NCBI RefSeq assembly: GCF_040892595.1
Contig: NZ_JBFRYB010000001.1
Span: 1,674,001-1,738,000 of the forward strand
From: Zhongshania sp. R06B22
Lineage (GTDB): Bacteria; Pseudomonadota; Gammaproteobacteria; Pseudomonadales; Spongiibacteraceae
Direction: 5' to 3'
DNA length: 64,000 nucleotides
Shown here: positions 53,929-62,612 of the stretch, piece by piece
Layout: every line of letters begins with the position of its first letter
Position numbering within the stretch: position 1 is the first letter of the stretch
Notes under the pieces: model-generated
What the model saw: only the letters and a program-made list of their open reading frames with translations
The model's database searches: none
Told to the model about the DNA's origin: nothing
Translations under genes and position numbers: made by a program

Positions 53929-55122
53929 ATGAGAATTTCAACCAGTCAAATGTATACCAACAGCGTGACTAGTATGCTTAACCAGCAATCTAAGCTGGCG
54001 GCCACGCAGGAACAATTGTCGACCGGTAAACGCGTTCTTAGCCCCTCGGAGGATCCTGTGGGTGCGGTTCGCAGTCTCGAGCTAAATCGCGCTCAAGATC
54101 AAACCACGCAGTATTTACGCAATGCAGATTTACTCGATAGTCGTCTCCGCCTTGAGGAGAGTATTGTCGAAAGCACTATAAATGTTGTTCAGCGTGTTCG
54201 TGAGCTTACTATTCAGGCTAATAATGATTCACAGAGTAATGAATCGCGTCTGTCTATCGCTTCCGAGATGCGGCAGCAATTGGATAATCTGCTTGGCTAT
54301 GCAAATACCAAGGATAGCAGTGGTCATTTCATCTTTGCGGGTTACCAAGAGAACAGTGCACCATTCTCCAAAACTGCGAATGGGTATATCTATAATGGTG
54401 ACGATGGCCAGCGCGAACTACAAATCGGTCCATCACGTCGCATGGCTGATGGCGACCCCGGCTCAGATGTCTACATGGGCATCTTTAATGGCAATGGTCA
54501 GTTTATCGCGAGCGCCGCCACTACGAATACTGGTACCGGAATTATTGACGCTGGCAGCGTTGCCGATGTCACTGCTTTTAATCGCGATAACGTGACCATT
54601 CGCTTTAGCAGTGACACCCAGTATGATCTGATTGATGACAGCGGCGCTGTTATTGACAGTGGTGATTACCTGGACGGCGGCGATATCCGCGTTGCCGGTA
54701 TGTCGGTTGGCATCGAAGGCCAGCCGGCGGCTGGCGATGAATTTAATTTAGGTCCCTCAAGACGCCAAGATTTATTCTCAATGCTTGAGTCACTAACGGT
54801 ATCACTGGAAACGGAGCGAAAAAATCCCACCGAGCGCGCGGCTCAGCACAATGAAATAAACACCGCGCTCAGTGGCTTCGATCAAGCTCTGGATCATCTA
54901 ATACAAAAGCAATCTAATATTGGCGCCCGAATGGAGTCTCTCCAGCGTCAGGTAGATATCAACGAGGGGGCGACGCTACAAATCGCGGAAAGCCTGAGCT
55001 TGATCAATGATTTAGATTACGCTGAAGCGATTTCACGGTTTAGTCAGCAGCAAGCGGCGCTGCAGGCAGCGCAACAGGCCTTTGCTAAGACCCAGGGTTT
55101 GTCGCTATTCAATTATTTGTAA
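53929..55122 (+). CDS. flgL: hook-filament junction protein FlgL
   Basis: 397 residues. The N-terminus RISTSQMYTNSVTSMLNQQSKLAATQEQLSTGKRVLSPSEDPVGA is diagnostic of FlgL. The C-terminus LINDLDYAEAISRFSQQQAALQAAQQAFAKTQGLSLFNYL resembles flagellin. It is hook-associated protein 3 and the last gene of the flg operon. Confidence 0.96.
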   Translation: MRISTSQMYTNSVTSMLNQQSKLAATQEQLSTGKRVLSPSEDPVGAVRSLELNRAQDQTTQYLRNADLLDSRLRLEESIVESTINVVQRVRELTIQANNDSQSNESRLSIASEMRQQLDNLLGYANTKDSSGHFIFAGYQENSAPFSKTANGYIYNGDDGQRELQIGPSRRMADGDPGSDVYMGIFNGNGQFIASAATTNTGTGIIDAGSVADVTAFNRDNVTIRFSSDTQYDLIDDSGAVIDSGDYLDGGDIRVAGMSVGIEGQPAAGDEFNLGPSRRQDLFSMLESLTVSLETERKNPTERAAQHNEINTALSGFDQALDHLIQKQSNIGARMESLQRQVDINEGATLQIAESLSLINDLDYAEAISRFSQQQAALQAAQQAFAKTQGLSLFNYL

Positions 55123-55550
55123 GTTGATAGCGACGCTATATTTTTTTCTCACTCTCAACTCTTACAGTTGAGGTGATGGGATGATCGCCTTTCTTTATAA
55201 TTATTTCGTCTCAACTTAACTATATAAACTCTTCTATCAAGGCTAGCTCCCTAGCGGTAATCCACTACCTTATCCTGTCGCCACCAAGACGATGACATTT
55301 TTATACATAGATTGTGCTCCCTATTCCATTTTGTAAAAAATTTAAGGCCATGATTTTTAATGGTTTTCATTTTTTCTGTGAGTTGAGGGAAGCGAAAGTT
55401 AGCTATGTATACTTACATTAGTTTTAATAGATCTACTTTTGTCTCGTGCGATAGCTAGCGTAATCAATAACAATCAGCGGAAGAAGCCACGAGTCCCATA
55501 GTGGGCATACTACCGCAGCGTCCACTGTGAAATATTGGGAAGATCACTTC
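55123..55550. other. intergenic region after flgL
   Basis: About 428 bases without a supportable gene. A 7-bp hairpin, CTCAACT/AGTTGAG (55154-55172), lies near the left end but has no following T-run. No clear sigma28 or sigma54 motif was found here. Confidence 0.45.
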
Positions 55551-55952
55551 ATGAATACAGCGTATAAACCATCCAAGCTCCTATGGGCAGCCATTGTATT
55601 GTGTGTTCTGGTACTTATAGCTCATGAATTGCTCGGAACACCCATGGTACTGCCTCCTTTATCTGCTGCCGATTTGCCGGCGGAGGTTGTATGGCTGCAC
55701 CATTTTTCTTGGCACGTTGGCTCCATCGCAATCATAGCGATGATTGCACTATTTATTCTCGCCACTAAAAAGCGAGATAACTTATTGATGGCGACGGTTG
55801 CTACTGCGATGAGTTTTGGCTTCGCATTACTCGGCGTCAGTTTGGCGATAGGCGGTGATAAGGCGCTTTGGGGCACACCTGCACCTTACGCGTGGTGCAT
55901 CGTCGCGATTATTGGAAGCCTTGGGATTATTAGATCGCGCAGAATGGAATGA
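55551..55952 (+). CDS. small integral membrane protein between flgL and fliC
   Basis: 133 residues from the ATG at 55551 (a GTG at 55527 is in frame). Four membrane helices are likely (about 12-30, 52-72, 80-100, 108-128), with charged loops such as ATKKRDN and a basic tail RSRRME. I do not recognise the family. It sits inside the flagellar cluster but nothing in the sequence links it to motility. It may be an inserted passenger gene. Confidence 0.7.
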   Translation: MNTAYKPSKLLWAAIVLCVLVLIAHELLGTPMVLPPLSAADLPAEVVWLHHFSWHVGSIAIIAMIALFILATKKRDNLLMATVATAMSFGFALLGVSLAIGGDKALWGTPAPYAWCIVAIIGSLGIIRSRRME

Positions 55953-56140
55953 GTAGTAGGGCGCGAACGATTAAAATCATGACGCCATTAGGTAATATTT
56001 GAGTTTTAAGTAACTTTAGTTTTCGATTTTCGGGTCGATATGACTGAAGTCCAATATTCTTAGGGCCTACAGCGGCTAAATAACGCAGTTTTGATGTTCA
56101 ATACTCACCCAAATGCGTACATCTACTTACTAAATAAACT

Positions 56141-56167
56141 TAAAGATCTTCCTTGGAACTCCGTTAT
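56141..56167 (+). promoter_or_regulatory. candidate sigma28 promoter for fliC
   Basis: TAAA, 15 bases, TCCGTTAT keeps the -35 and five of eight positions of GCCGATAA. It lies about 90 bases before the fliC ATG in the only 305-base gap upstream of the gene. The match is weak but the position is right for a late gene. Confidence 0.4.
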
Positions 56168-56257
56168 ATGGGGTGAAAGCAAATCACAGTCAATCAGACT
56201 GGTGCTTAATCAAAGACTCTTAGTCTTTATACCGCATAGTTTGGAAGGAGATTTACC

Positions 56258-57652
56258 ATGGCCCTAAGTATTAACACCAATGTTGCGTCACTGAATGCAC
56301 AGCGTAATTTGGAAAAGTCGCAAGAGACATTGAACACTTCGCTGCAGCGCCTTTCTACTGGCCTGCGTATTAATAGTGCAAAAGATGATGCGGCCGGTTT
56401 GGCGATCACTACGCGCTTCACAACGCAAATCAACGGTCTGAACCAAGCGGTTCGTAACGCCAATGACGGTATCTCACTAGCGCAAACGGGTGAAGCGGCC
56501 ATCGACGAAATTACAAACAACTTGCAGCGTATTCGTGAGCTAGCAGTACAGTCTGCTAACTCAACATACTCTGCTTCTGACCGCCAAGCACTGGATTCAG
56601 AGGTGCAGCAACGTCTAGCTGAAATCGATCGTATCGGCAGTCAAACCTCCTTCAACGGTACCAAGCTTCTCGACGGTAGCTTCGGTAGCGCCAGCTTCCA
56701 AGTGGGTGCAAATGTTGGTGAAACTATCGGTGTTAACTTGGCAACCGGCGTAAAATCTAACCAGATTGGCCAGATAGCCAGCACAACCGGCACTGCAACT
56801 GCAGCGGCCATCCCTGCTAGCACTCTTAGTATTGCAGTCGGGTCTGGTGATGCAGTGGTCATCGATGCATCTGTAGCAGGTAATGGCGCAGGTCAAACTG
56901 CCGCTAGTGCTTTTGCTAAAGCAGATGCCATAAACTCGGCTGGTGTATTCGGCTTGAGTGCGACCGCGACTAACGAAAGCACCTTGGCATTCACCGATAT
57001 CGGTGGATCCGCAACTGACACTTACGCACTGACGATTAATGGTGTGGATGTGTATGACGCGGGTACTGATGCCTCTACGGCTATCGATATTGACGCCTTT
57101 GTAAACACCGTAAACCAGAAATCGGTCGAAACCGGTGTAACAGCGACCGTGTCGGGTACGGATGTAGTATTCACTGCTGCTGATGGCCGCGAGATCGCCC
57201 TGGACGAGACCACAGTAGTCGGTGGTGTTGGTGACGACACCAGTTATGGCAGTGTGACCCTGTCATCGTCAGACACCATTACGGTGGTCGGCGGCACTAC
57301 AATCGGGGTGACTGATGGCACGGTGGCAAAAGATACCACCACTTTATCCTCAGTGTCGGTCTCTTCTGTTGCTAACTCAAACGATGCGATTCAACGGATC
57401 GACTCGGCTCTGAGTTCAGTAAGTAGTCTGCGGAGTGAGTTTGGTGCGGTTCAAAACCGCTTCGAGTCTACGATCACTAACTTGCAGACTATCTCTGAAA
57501 ACCTGTCTGCATCACGTGGCCGGATTCTCGATGCTGACTTTGCCGCAGAAACCGCGAACCTGACCAAAGCACAGATCCTGCAGCAGGCTGGTACCGCCAT
57601 CCTAGCTCAGGCTAATGCGCTTCCACAGGCTGCTTTAAGTCTGCTGCAGTAA
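56258..57652 (+). CDS. fliC: flagellin
   Basis: 464 residues. The conserved N-terminus is SINTNVASLNAQRNLEKSQETLNTSLQRLSTGLRINSAKDDAAGLAI. The conserved C-terminus is RIDSALSSVSSLRSEFGAVQNRFESTI, then ILQQAGTAILAQANALPQAALSLLQ. The middle (about 170-370) is the variable, surface-exposed part, rich in Thr/Ser/Asp/Val. A strong GGAAGGAG precedes the ATG. Only one flagellin gene is seen. It is followed by a terminator and flaG-fliD-fliS-fliT. Confidence 0.97.
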   Translation: MALSINTNVASLNAQRNLEKSQETLNTSLQRLSTGLRINSAKDDAAGLAITTRFTTQINGLNQAVRNANDGISLAQTGEAAIDEITNNLQRIRELAVQSANSTYSASDRQALDSEVQQRLAEIDRIGSQTSFNGTKLLDGSFGSASFQVGANVGETIGVNLATGVKSNQIGQIASTTGTATAAAIPASTLSIAVGSGDAVVIDASVAGNGAGQTAASAFAKADAINSAGVFGLSATATNESTLAFTDIGGSATDTYALTINGVDVYDAGTDASTAIDIDAFVNTVNQKSVETGVTATVSGTDVVFTAADGREIALDETTVVGGVGDDTSYGSVTLSSSDTITVVGGTTIGVTDGTVAKDTTTLSSVSVSSVANSNDAIQRIDSALSSVSSLRSEFGAVQNRFESTITNLQTISENLSASRGRILDADFAAETANLTKAQILQQAGTAILAQANALPQAALSLLQ

Positions 57653-57671
57653 GCAGCGTATACCCGATGAT

Positions 57672-57699
57672 ACCCCGCGCTCTTTGAACGCGGGGTTTG
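57672..57699 (+). terminator. rho-independent terminator after fliC
   Basis: ACCCCGCG and CGCGGGGT form an 8-bp stem around a 9-base loop, followed by TTT. It separates the abundant flagellin message from flaG. Confidence 0.82.
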
Positions 57700-57717
57700 T
57701 CGGCCCCAAAAGGGAGT

Positions 57718-57744
57718 TAAAGGGAGAGACTTAAGGGCCAATTG
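57718..57744 (+). promoter_or_regulatory. candidate sigma28 promoter for flaG
   Basis: TAAA, 15 bases, GCCAATTG matches five of eight positions of the FliA -10. It overlaps a perfect 14-bp palindrome, GGGCCAATTGGCCC (57735-57748). It lies about 50 bases before flaG. Either feature could be the functional one. Confidence 0.35.
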
Positions 57745-57795
57745 GCCCTATTTGTGTTCTCCGATTAGCTGTTTTAATGGGTGAAAGGTTAGATT

Positions 57796-58290
57796 ATGGA
57801 CACGAGCTTAAATGTACAAGTAGTCGCGACAGGGGTCGCTAAATCGCCGCCGAGGGCAGTGAATACCTCGCCAAATATGGGCCAGGTGTCGGCAGCTAGG
57901 CAGTCTCAAGCCGGCAAGGTATTGCCTCAGGACTCGAATTTAGGCCTCAAATTGCCGCTAGCAGCAGAAAAGAAGGACGCTGCAGAGAAAGCAGCCACCG
58001 TAACGCAGCGCGATCAGCTAAGTCGTATGGCCGTCGCCCTCGTCACTGAACTTGGTTCGCGGGGAAATGTTGAGCGCACCGAGCAGGCCGTTGCAAAACT
58101 CAATGAGATTCTTAAAGATCGCGAGCGCGACCTAGAGTTTTCAGTAGATGAAGACACTGGGCGAACTGTTCTTAAAGTCATACACGCGGAATCTGGCGAG
58201 GTCATTCGGCAAATTCCTCCTGAAGAGTTACTTCATATAGCGCGAGTGTTTATTGAAGGTACCGGCAGTTTGATTGATGATCAGGCATGA
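57796..58290 (+). CDS. flaG: FlaG family protein
   Basis: 164 residues. The C-terminal FlaG domain (about 75-160) is LNEILKDRERDLEFSVDEDTGRTVLKVIHAESGEVIRQIPPEELLHIARVF. The N-terminal half is a disordered, Ala/Ser-rich extension. FlaG affects filament length in some species. It precedes fliD, as usual. Confidence 0.93.
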   Translation: MDTSLNVQVVATGVAKSPPRAVNTSPNMGQVSAARQSQAGKVLPQDSNLGLKLPLAAEKKDAAEKAATVTQRDQLSRMAVALVTELGSRGNVERTEQAVAKLNEILKDRERDLEFSVDEDTGRTVLKVIHAESGEVIRQIPPEELLHIARVFIEGTGSLIDDQA

Positions 58291-58291
58291 T

Positions 58292-58307
58292 TGGCGCGAT
58301 ACCTGCA
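58292..58307 (+). promoter_or_regulatory. candidate sigma54 promoter for fliD
   Basis: TGGCGCGATACCTGCA matches TGGCACG-N4-TTGCA with two mismatches, and the GG and GC are 12 bases apart. It lies about 150 bases before fliD, so a fliDST transcript separate from flaG is likely. Confidence 0.5.
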
Positions 58308-58453
58308 TTGCAGTACCGATATGAAGTATTCTAATGAATGTTTTTATATGTATTTAAAGACATATTATATGCGTTAGTAAGTATATGTGTTTATGGCGAT
58401 ACTACGGTATTGATCCATAATGTAATGTTGAAAGAAGCGGGCAGGTAAAAGAC

Positions 58454-59854
58454 ATGGCAACTATAACCGCATCCGGAATAGGCTCAGGTCTCGATATCAA
58501 TAATATCGTTTCACAATTGGTGGCAGCGGAACGCGGCCCCACGGAAACGCGACTAAATTCGAAAGAATCGCTGATTCAGGCGCGACTATCTGCGTTTGGC
58601 TCCCTTAAATCCGCTCTCACAAATTTCCAGTCCAGTCTTAGCACTCTCGCTAATCCTGATAGCTTTACCAAACGCAGTGCATCGATTCAGGATCCAACCG
58701 TCTTCTCTGCGGCGACCACAGATGTCGCCGCATCAGGTAGTTACTCTGTTGAAGTAGAGCAGTTGGCCGCCAGCCAAAAAATTGCATCTCAAGCCTATAC
58801 CGATAGTGATACCAGTGTCGGTAGCGGTGATTTGAGCTTTACCGTCAATGGCGAGTCCTTTTCGGTGACCATAGCTGACGGGGCCGACAGTTTGGCGGAT
58901 ATCCGTGATGCGGTGAATTCTGCTGCAGATAATACCGGGGTATCGGCCTCAATTATTAACGACCAAGACGGTGCACATTTGGTGTTCTCTGCGACCAAGA
59001 CGGGGGTGGAGAATGCCGTCAATATCGCTGTAACTAACGGTGCCAGTGGTGACCTGAGTCAGTTGGCTTATGATAATAGTTTAGAGACTCAGCTGAGCTC
59101 GATGGTCGAGAAGACCGCGGCCCTGGATTCGATTGTTATCGTCGATGGTTTTACTCAAACCAGTGCGAATACAAAAATAGAAGGCATGATTGACGGTGTG
59201 ACCCTAGATCTCAAGAAAGCCCTGCCGGGTGAAAGTTTTAGCCTTAGTATACAAGTTGATAGCCGCTCGGTTAAAAGTGCTATTGAGGGTTTTGTCACTA
59301 ATTATAATACCTTAATGACCACCATAAACGATCTCACCGCATACGACCCAGAGACCAAAACAGCTGGTTTATTGCAGGGCGATTCGGCAACACGTAGCGT
59401 TGCGAATCAGTTGCGCCAGGAAATGGGCACTATCGTTAGTGGTTTGGGAACCGAGCTAGATTCTCTTGCTGAGCTGGGTATTACCACTGGCGATAAAAAT
59501 AAACTGGTGCTAGACAGTGAGCAGTTCGCAGAAGTGATGAGCTCTGACTTCGATAAGCTCAGTGGCATTTTTTCAAGTGAGTCCGGCTATGCGGTTAGGC
59601 TAGACAGCCTAATAGGCAATCTTACCGCTAGCGGTGGAATTTTGTCGAATCGCACCGATGGCCTAAGTAGTCAAGTTGAGCGTATCAATGAGCAGCGTGA
59701 AGCCTTAGAGAAACGCATCGTGGGTATTGAGGCTCGTTATCAGGCTCAATTCAGTGCGCTAGATAGCTTGCTGGGTCAGCTTAACTCGACTGGTGATTTT
59801 TTGACTCAGCAATTGGCGAACCTGCCTGGCACCGTATTCAGAAACGGTAAATAG
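58454..59854 (+). CDS. fliD: flagellar filament cap protein FliD
   Basis: 466 residues. The N-terminus is ITASGIGSGLDINNIVSQLVAAERGPTETRLNSKE and the C-terminus is ERINEQREALEKRIVGIEARYQAQFSALDSLLGQLNSTGDFLTQQL, both characteristic. FliD caps the filament and helps flagellin fold into it. It is followed by fliS and fliT. Confidence 0.96.
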   Translation: MATITASGIGSGLDINNIVSQLVAAERGPTETRLNSKESLIQARLSAFGSLKSALTNFQSSLSTLANPDSFTKRSASIQDPTVFSAATTDVAASGSYSVEVEQLAASQKIASQAYTDSDTSVGSGDLSFTVNGESFSVTIADGADSLADIRDAVNSAADNTGVSASIINDQDGAHLVFSATKTGVENAVNIAVTNGASGDLSQLAYDNSLETQLSSMVEKTAALDSIVIVDGFTQTSANTKIEGMIDGVTLDLKKALPGESFSLSIQVDSRSVKSAIEGFVTNYNTLMTTINDLTAYDPETKTAGLLQGDSATRSVANQLRQEMGTIVSGLGTELDSLAELGITTGDKNKLVLDSEQFAEVMSSDFDKLSGIFSSESGYAVRLDSLIGNLTASGGILSNRTDGLSSQVERINEQREALEKRIVGIEARYQAQFSALDSLLGQLNSTGDFLTQQLANLPGTVFRNGK

Positions 59855-59954
59855 TGAATGCTTGTAAGTATAAATACCTTGATAAATCGCTAAAGAAAAA
59901 CACTGAAAAGTCGTCAATTGGGGTAAGCAACGAAGCTTACCAAGAGGAAAAAAA

Positions 59955-60389
59955 ATGAGCTATTCAGCAGGTAGGGCGACTCAAGCATATGCATCAGTAG
60001 GGGCTCAGTCGAGGGTGTCGGCAGCAACACCGCATCGCCTAGTTCAGCTTTTAATGGATGGTGCGCTTGATAGACTGGCGATCGCTAAGGGTCACATGCA
60101 ACGCAGAGAAGTACCGCAAAAAGTCAATGCGGTAAATCGGGCTATGTCGATAGTCGACGGTTTGCGAATGAGTTTAGATCACAGCATTGACGCGGCGATG
60201 AGCGATAATCTGGAAAATCTATATGATTATATGAATCGTCGTCTTTTACTTGCCAATATTAACAATGATGTTTCGGGTTTAGATGAAGTGTCTGCTTTGT
60301 TGCGCGAGTTAAAGGAGGCATGGGATGCCATACCCCAAGGCTTACAAAATGGCGAAGTCAATAAAAGTGCAGCCTCATCAACAATGTGA
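59955..60389 (+). CDS. fliS: flagellin export chaperone FliS
   Basis: 144 residues. It has AYASVGAQSRVSAATPHRLVQLLMDGALDRLAIAKGHMQRREVPQKVNAVNRAMSIVDGL and a later LYDYMNRRLLLANINND, the FliS signature. It binds the flagellin C-terminus before export. Confidence 0.95.
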   Translation: MSYSAGRATQAYASVGAQSRVSAATPHRLVQLLMDGALDRLAIAKGHMQRREVPQKVNAVNRAMSIVDGLRMSLDHSIDAAMSDNLENLYDYMNRRLLLANINNDVSGLDEVSALLRELKEAWDAIPQGLQNGEVNKSAASSTM

Positions 60390-60467
60390 TGGTGAAATCG
60401 AGTGTATTTTAGCTTTGCTCTGTTCGTGGCGCTCGGGCCACGACAGGAGCAGCTTCTATGGTGAATA

Positions 60468-60815
60468 ATGAACAATATTGAAAGCATACCTACAGCGCTC
60501 ACTGCCAGACAACGCAGCTTGCAGGCCCTGATGTCCTTGACTGAATATATTCAAGAGCTTGCAGAGAACAATGATTGGGTGTCAGCACTCAACGAGCAGC
60601 GCCGGCGCCGTCTTTTAATGGATGAATTCTTTGCAACGCCCTGTACTCCCGCGGAGAGCAGCGACGTAGCCAGTGTTATTGAAAAGATACTTTTGGTTGA
60701 TAAGTTGGTTAGCGAAATGTTGTATCGCCAGCGCGGCACAATGACCCAGGAGGCCAATCAATCGTGTCAAAATATTCGCAATGTCGATCGCTATTTGAGC
60801 AATAGCCCTTTCTAA
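60468..60815 (+). CDS. fliT: FliT-like flagellar chaperone
   Basis: 115 residues, helical. The position directly behind fliS and the size fit FliT, and SLTEYIQELAENNDWVSALNEQRRRRLLMDEFF recalls the family. FliT chaperones FliD. The sequence is poorly conserved, so the call rests largely on context. Confidence 0.65.
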   Translation: MNNIESIPTALTARQRSLQALMSLTEYIQELAENNDWVSALNEQRRRRLLMDEFFATPCTPAESSDVASVIEKILLVDKLVSEMLYRQRGTMTQEANQSCQNIRNVDRYLSNSPF

Positions 60816-61033
60816 AATCGCCGCTTTTGTGTCTTATATTGTGCCTTCAGCAATGCTGTCGCAGCATAACCTAGGACATCCACGTATACACAGCCACCCT
60901 ATTTCTTATGCATTATAGAGACACTGGCAATGCATATTGATATCACGGCATTGTTTCCGGGGCCTATTTTGCAATGCGATTATCTGTTCTAACGTTTGCT
61001 GGGCGCTATATTCATTGAACGAGTGAACCTTCA

Positions 61034-62128
61034 ATGCGGAACAATAATAAATTAATCACTGAAGACTATGATCTAGTTGCCAAAAAAACACTGGAGTCAC
61101 GAGCGATGCGCGATCTTGATGAGTTAATTTCTCAGGTAGCGACGTTCGACACCTTGGTGCTTATTCGTGGTGAGTCTGGCAGCGGCAAAGAAGTTGTCGC
61201 TCGGCGTATTCACAATGCATCTCCTCGAGCAACTAAAGCCTTTATTCCGGTTAACTGTGGCGCTATTCCCGCCGACTTATTGGAAAGTGAATTATTTGGT
61301 CATGAAAAGGGCGCGTTTACGGGGGCGATAGCTACTCGTCAGGGACGATTTGAGCTGGCTGAAGGTGGAACCCTATTTCTTGACGAAATTGGTGATATGA
61401 GCCTGCCTATGCAGGTTAAGTTGCTGCGGGTGTTGCAAGAGCGTTGTTTCGAGCGTGTTGGCAGTAATGATACCAAAAAGTGTAATGTACGCATTCTAGC
61501 TGCCACTCACCGCAATCTAGAAGAGATGGTGGCAGAGGGTACTTTTCGAGAAGATTTATTTTATCGATTAGATGTTTTTCCTATCGAAGTGCCGGCGTTA
61601 AGAGAGCACACCGAAGATGTTTCAGTCCTGATGTCCATTTTTATGGAAAAGCTAGAAGCTAGAGGTATGCGTACTCCCCGATTCTCTTCTAGCGCCTTGC
61701 GCGCCTTAAAAGTGTATGGCTGGCCAGGAAACATCCGCGAGCTAGAAAATTTGATGGAACGTTTAGCGATTACGCATGCCGGCAAACTGGTTGGTATGAA
61801 CGATTTGCCTAGGCGCTTTCGCACCATGGGCATGGTTGACTTTGCTATCGATGAAGAACGTGAAGATCAAGATGCTTTGATGACGTCTTTGTTAGCACGT
61901 CCCTGTAGTGATGATCTCGATGTGGCAGTGTCAGTGCAAGCTAGCAATGGTAAGCCGCCTCTACCCGAAGATGGCATTGATTTAAAATCGTATCTACAAG
62001 ATATTGAGCAGTGGTTTATCTCCGAAGCTCTGCGTAAAGAGCAGGGTGTGATTACCCGTGCAGCTCAGTTGCTGGGACTGCAGCGCACAACTTTAGCCGA
62101 GAAAATGAAGAAATTAGGTGTGTTGTAA
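61034..62128 (+). CDS. fleQ: sigma54-dependent flagellar activator lacking an N-terminal domain (FleQ-like)
   Basis: 364 residues. After a short N-terminal stretch (about 25 residues), the AAA+ domain has Walker A GESGSGKE (46-53), the sigma54-contact loop GAFTGA (93-98) and Walker [12 protein letters not shown]. The C-terminus has a Fis-type HTH ([25 protein letters not shown]). The position after fliT fits FleQ/FlrA, but those proteins are about 480-490 residues and begin with a FleQ domain that this one lacks. The gene is not visibly frame-shifted at its start. Whether c-di-GMP still binds cannot be read. Confidence 0.88.
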   Translation: MRNNNKLITEDYDLVAKKTLESRAMRDLDELISQVATFDTLVLIRGESGSGKEVVARRIHNASPRATKAFIPVNCGAIPADLLESELFGHEKGAFTGAIATRQGRFELAEGGTLFLDEIGDMSLPMQVKLLRVLQERCFERVGSNDTKKCNVRILAATHRNLEEMVAEGTFREDLFYRLDVFPIEVPALREHTEDVSVLMSIFMEKLEARGMRTPRFSSSALRALKVYGWPGNIRELENLMERLAITHAGKLVGMNDLPRRFRTMGMVDFAIDEEREDQDALMTSLLARPCSDDLDVAVSVQASNGKPPLPEDGIDLKSYLQDIEQWFISEALRKEQGVITRAAQLLGLQRTTLAEKMKKLGVL

Positions 62129-62434
62129 TCCATTATGATTACTCCGCTTGCTTATTAGCTAGGGCCCATAATAATAAGTATCCCGCCTTAGTGCATTTTC
62201 AGTGTTATTTAAACTCCTACATTAAAAACTAACGTCAATAATAAGTTGGTTTTGCACATAAAATAATTCCAAACTTTATCCCTTCCGTTTGCTTATAAAT
62301 GGCGCCAAAAAACGCTCGCCAAAAAACCGTCGCGAATATCAATTTATACTATAACTTGTTGTTTTTGAACGGCTTTATATAGTGGCATGACGATTGCTTT
62401 ATGTTTGGAAAGTAATTGATGTAGGCCTGCGACG
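62129..62434. other. intergenic region with a sigma54 promoter
   Basis: 306 bases, AT-rich, without a gene. The right third carries the sigma54 site listed at 62383. The rest holds nothing I can support. Confidence 0.5.
62383..62398 (+). promoter_or_regulatory. sigma54 promoter for the small ORF and the fleR-like gene
   Basis: TGGCATGACGATTGCT matches TGGCACG-N4-TTGCA with one or two mismatches, and the GG and GC are exactly 12 bases apart. The predicted transcript starts near 62409, about 26 bases before the small ORF. Confidence 0.85.
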
Positions 62435-62611
62435 ATGACAAAAGATAAATCTAAGAACAATAGTTTCAATGGAAACAAAAATCTTATCGATAGTCGTTGC
62501 TTGGATTTCTGTCATCGCGAAATAACATACGCCACGCAACGTTTACTTACGGAATTATCGATTGCAAAACGTCTCGCTGCGAATAGCCGTGCTACTAATG
62601 GAGGTCGTTAA
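62435..62611 (+). CDS. unrecognised 58-codon ORF ahead of the fleR-like gene
   Basis: 58 residues, ATG to TAA, with the stop one base before the fleR-like ATG (TAAGATG), so translation is coupled. It lies first in the transcript of the sigma54 promoter at 62383. The N-terminus is Lys/Asn-rich, then comes RCLDFCHRE with two cysteines three residues apart and a His, then a helical stretch [17 protein letters not shown]. In Pseudomonas-type clusters the sensor kinase fleS occupies this place; this ORF has none of its domains. I recognise no family. The ribosome site is weak (GTAGG). It could also be a leader that only sets fleR translation. Confidence 0.55.
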   Translation: MTKDKSKNNSFNGNKNLIDSRCLDFCHREITYATQRLLTELSIAKRLAANSRATNGGR

Positions 62612-62612
62612 G

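Noticed and set aside
54182..54595. 137-codon plus-strand frame within flgL
   Set aside because: Shifted frame of FlgL; the FlgL reading is supported at both ends.
55154..55172. 7-bp hairpin after flgL as a terminator
   Set aside because: No T-run follows on either strand, so I list it only in the intergenic entry.
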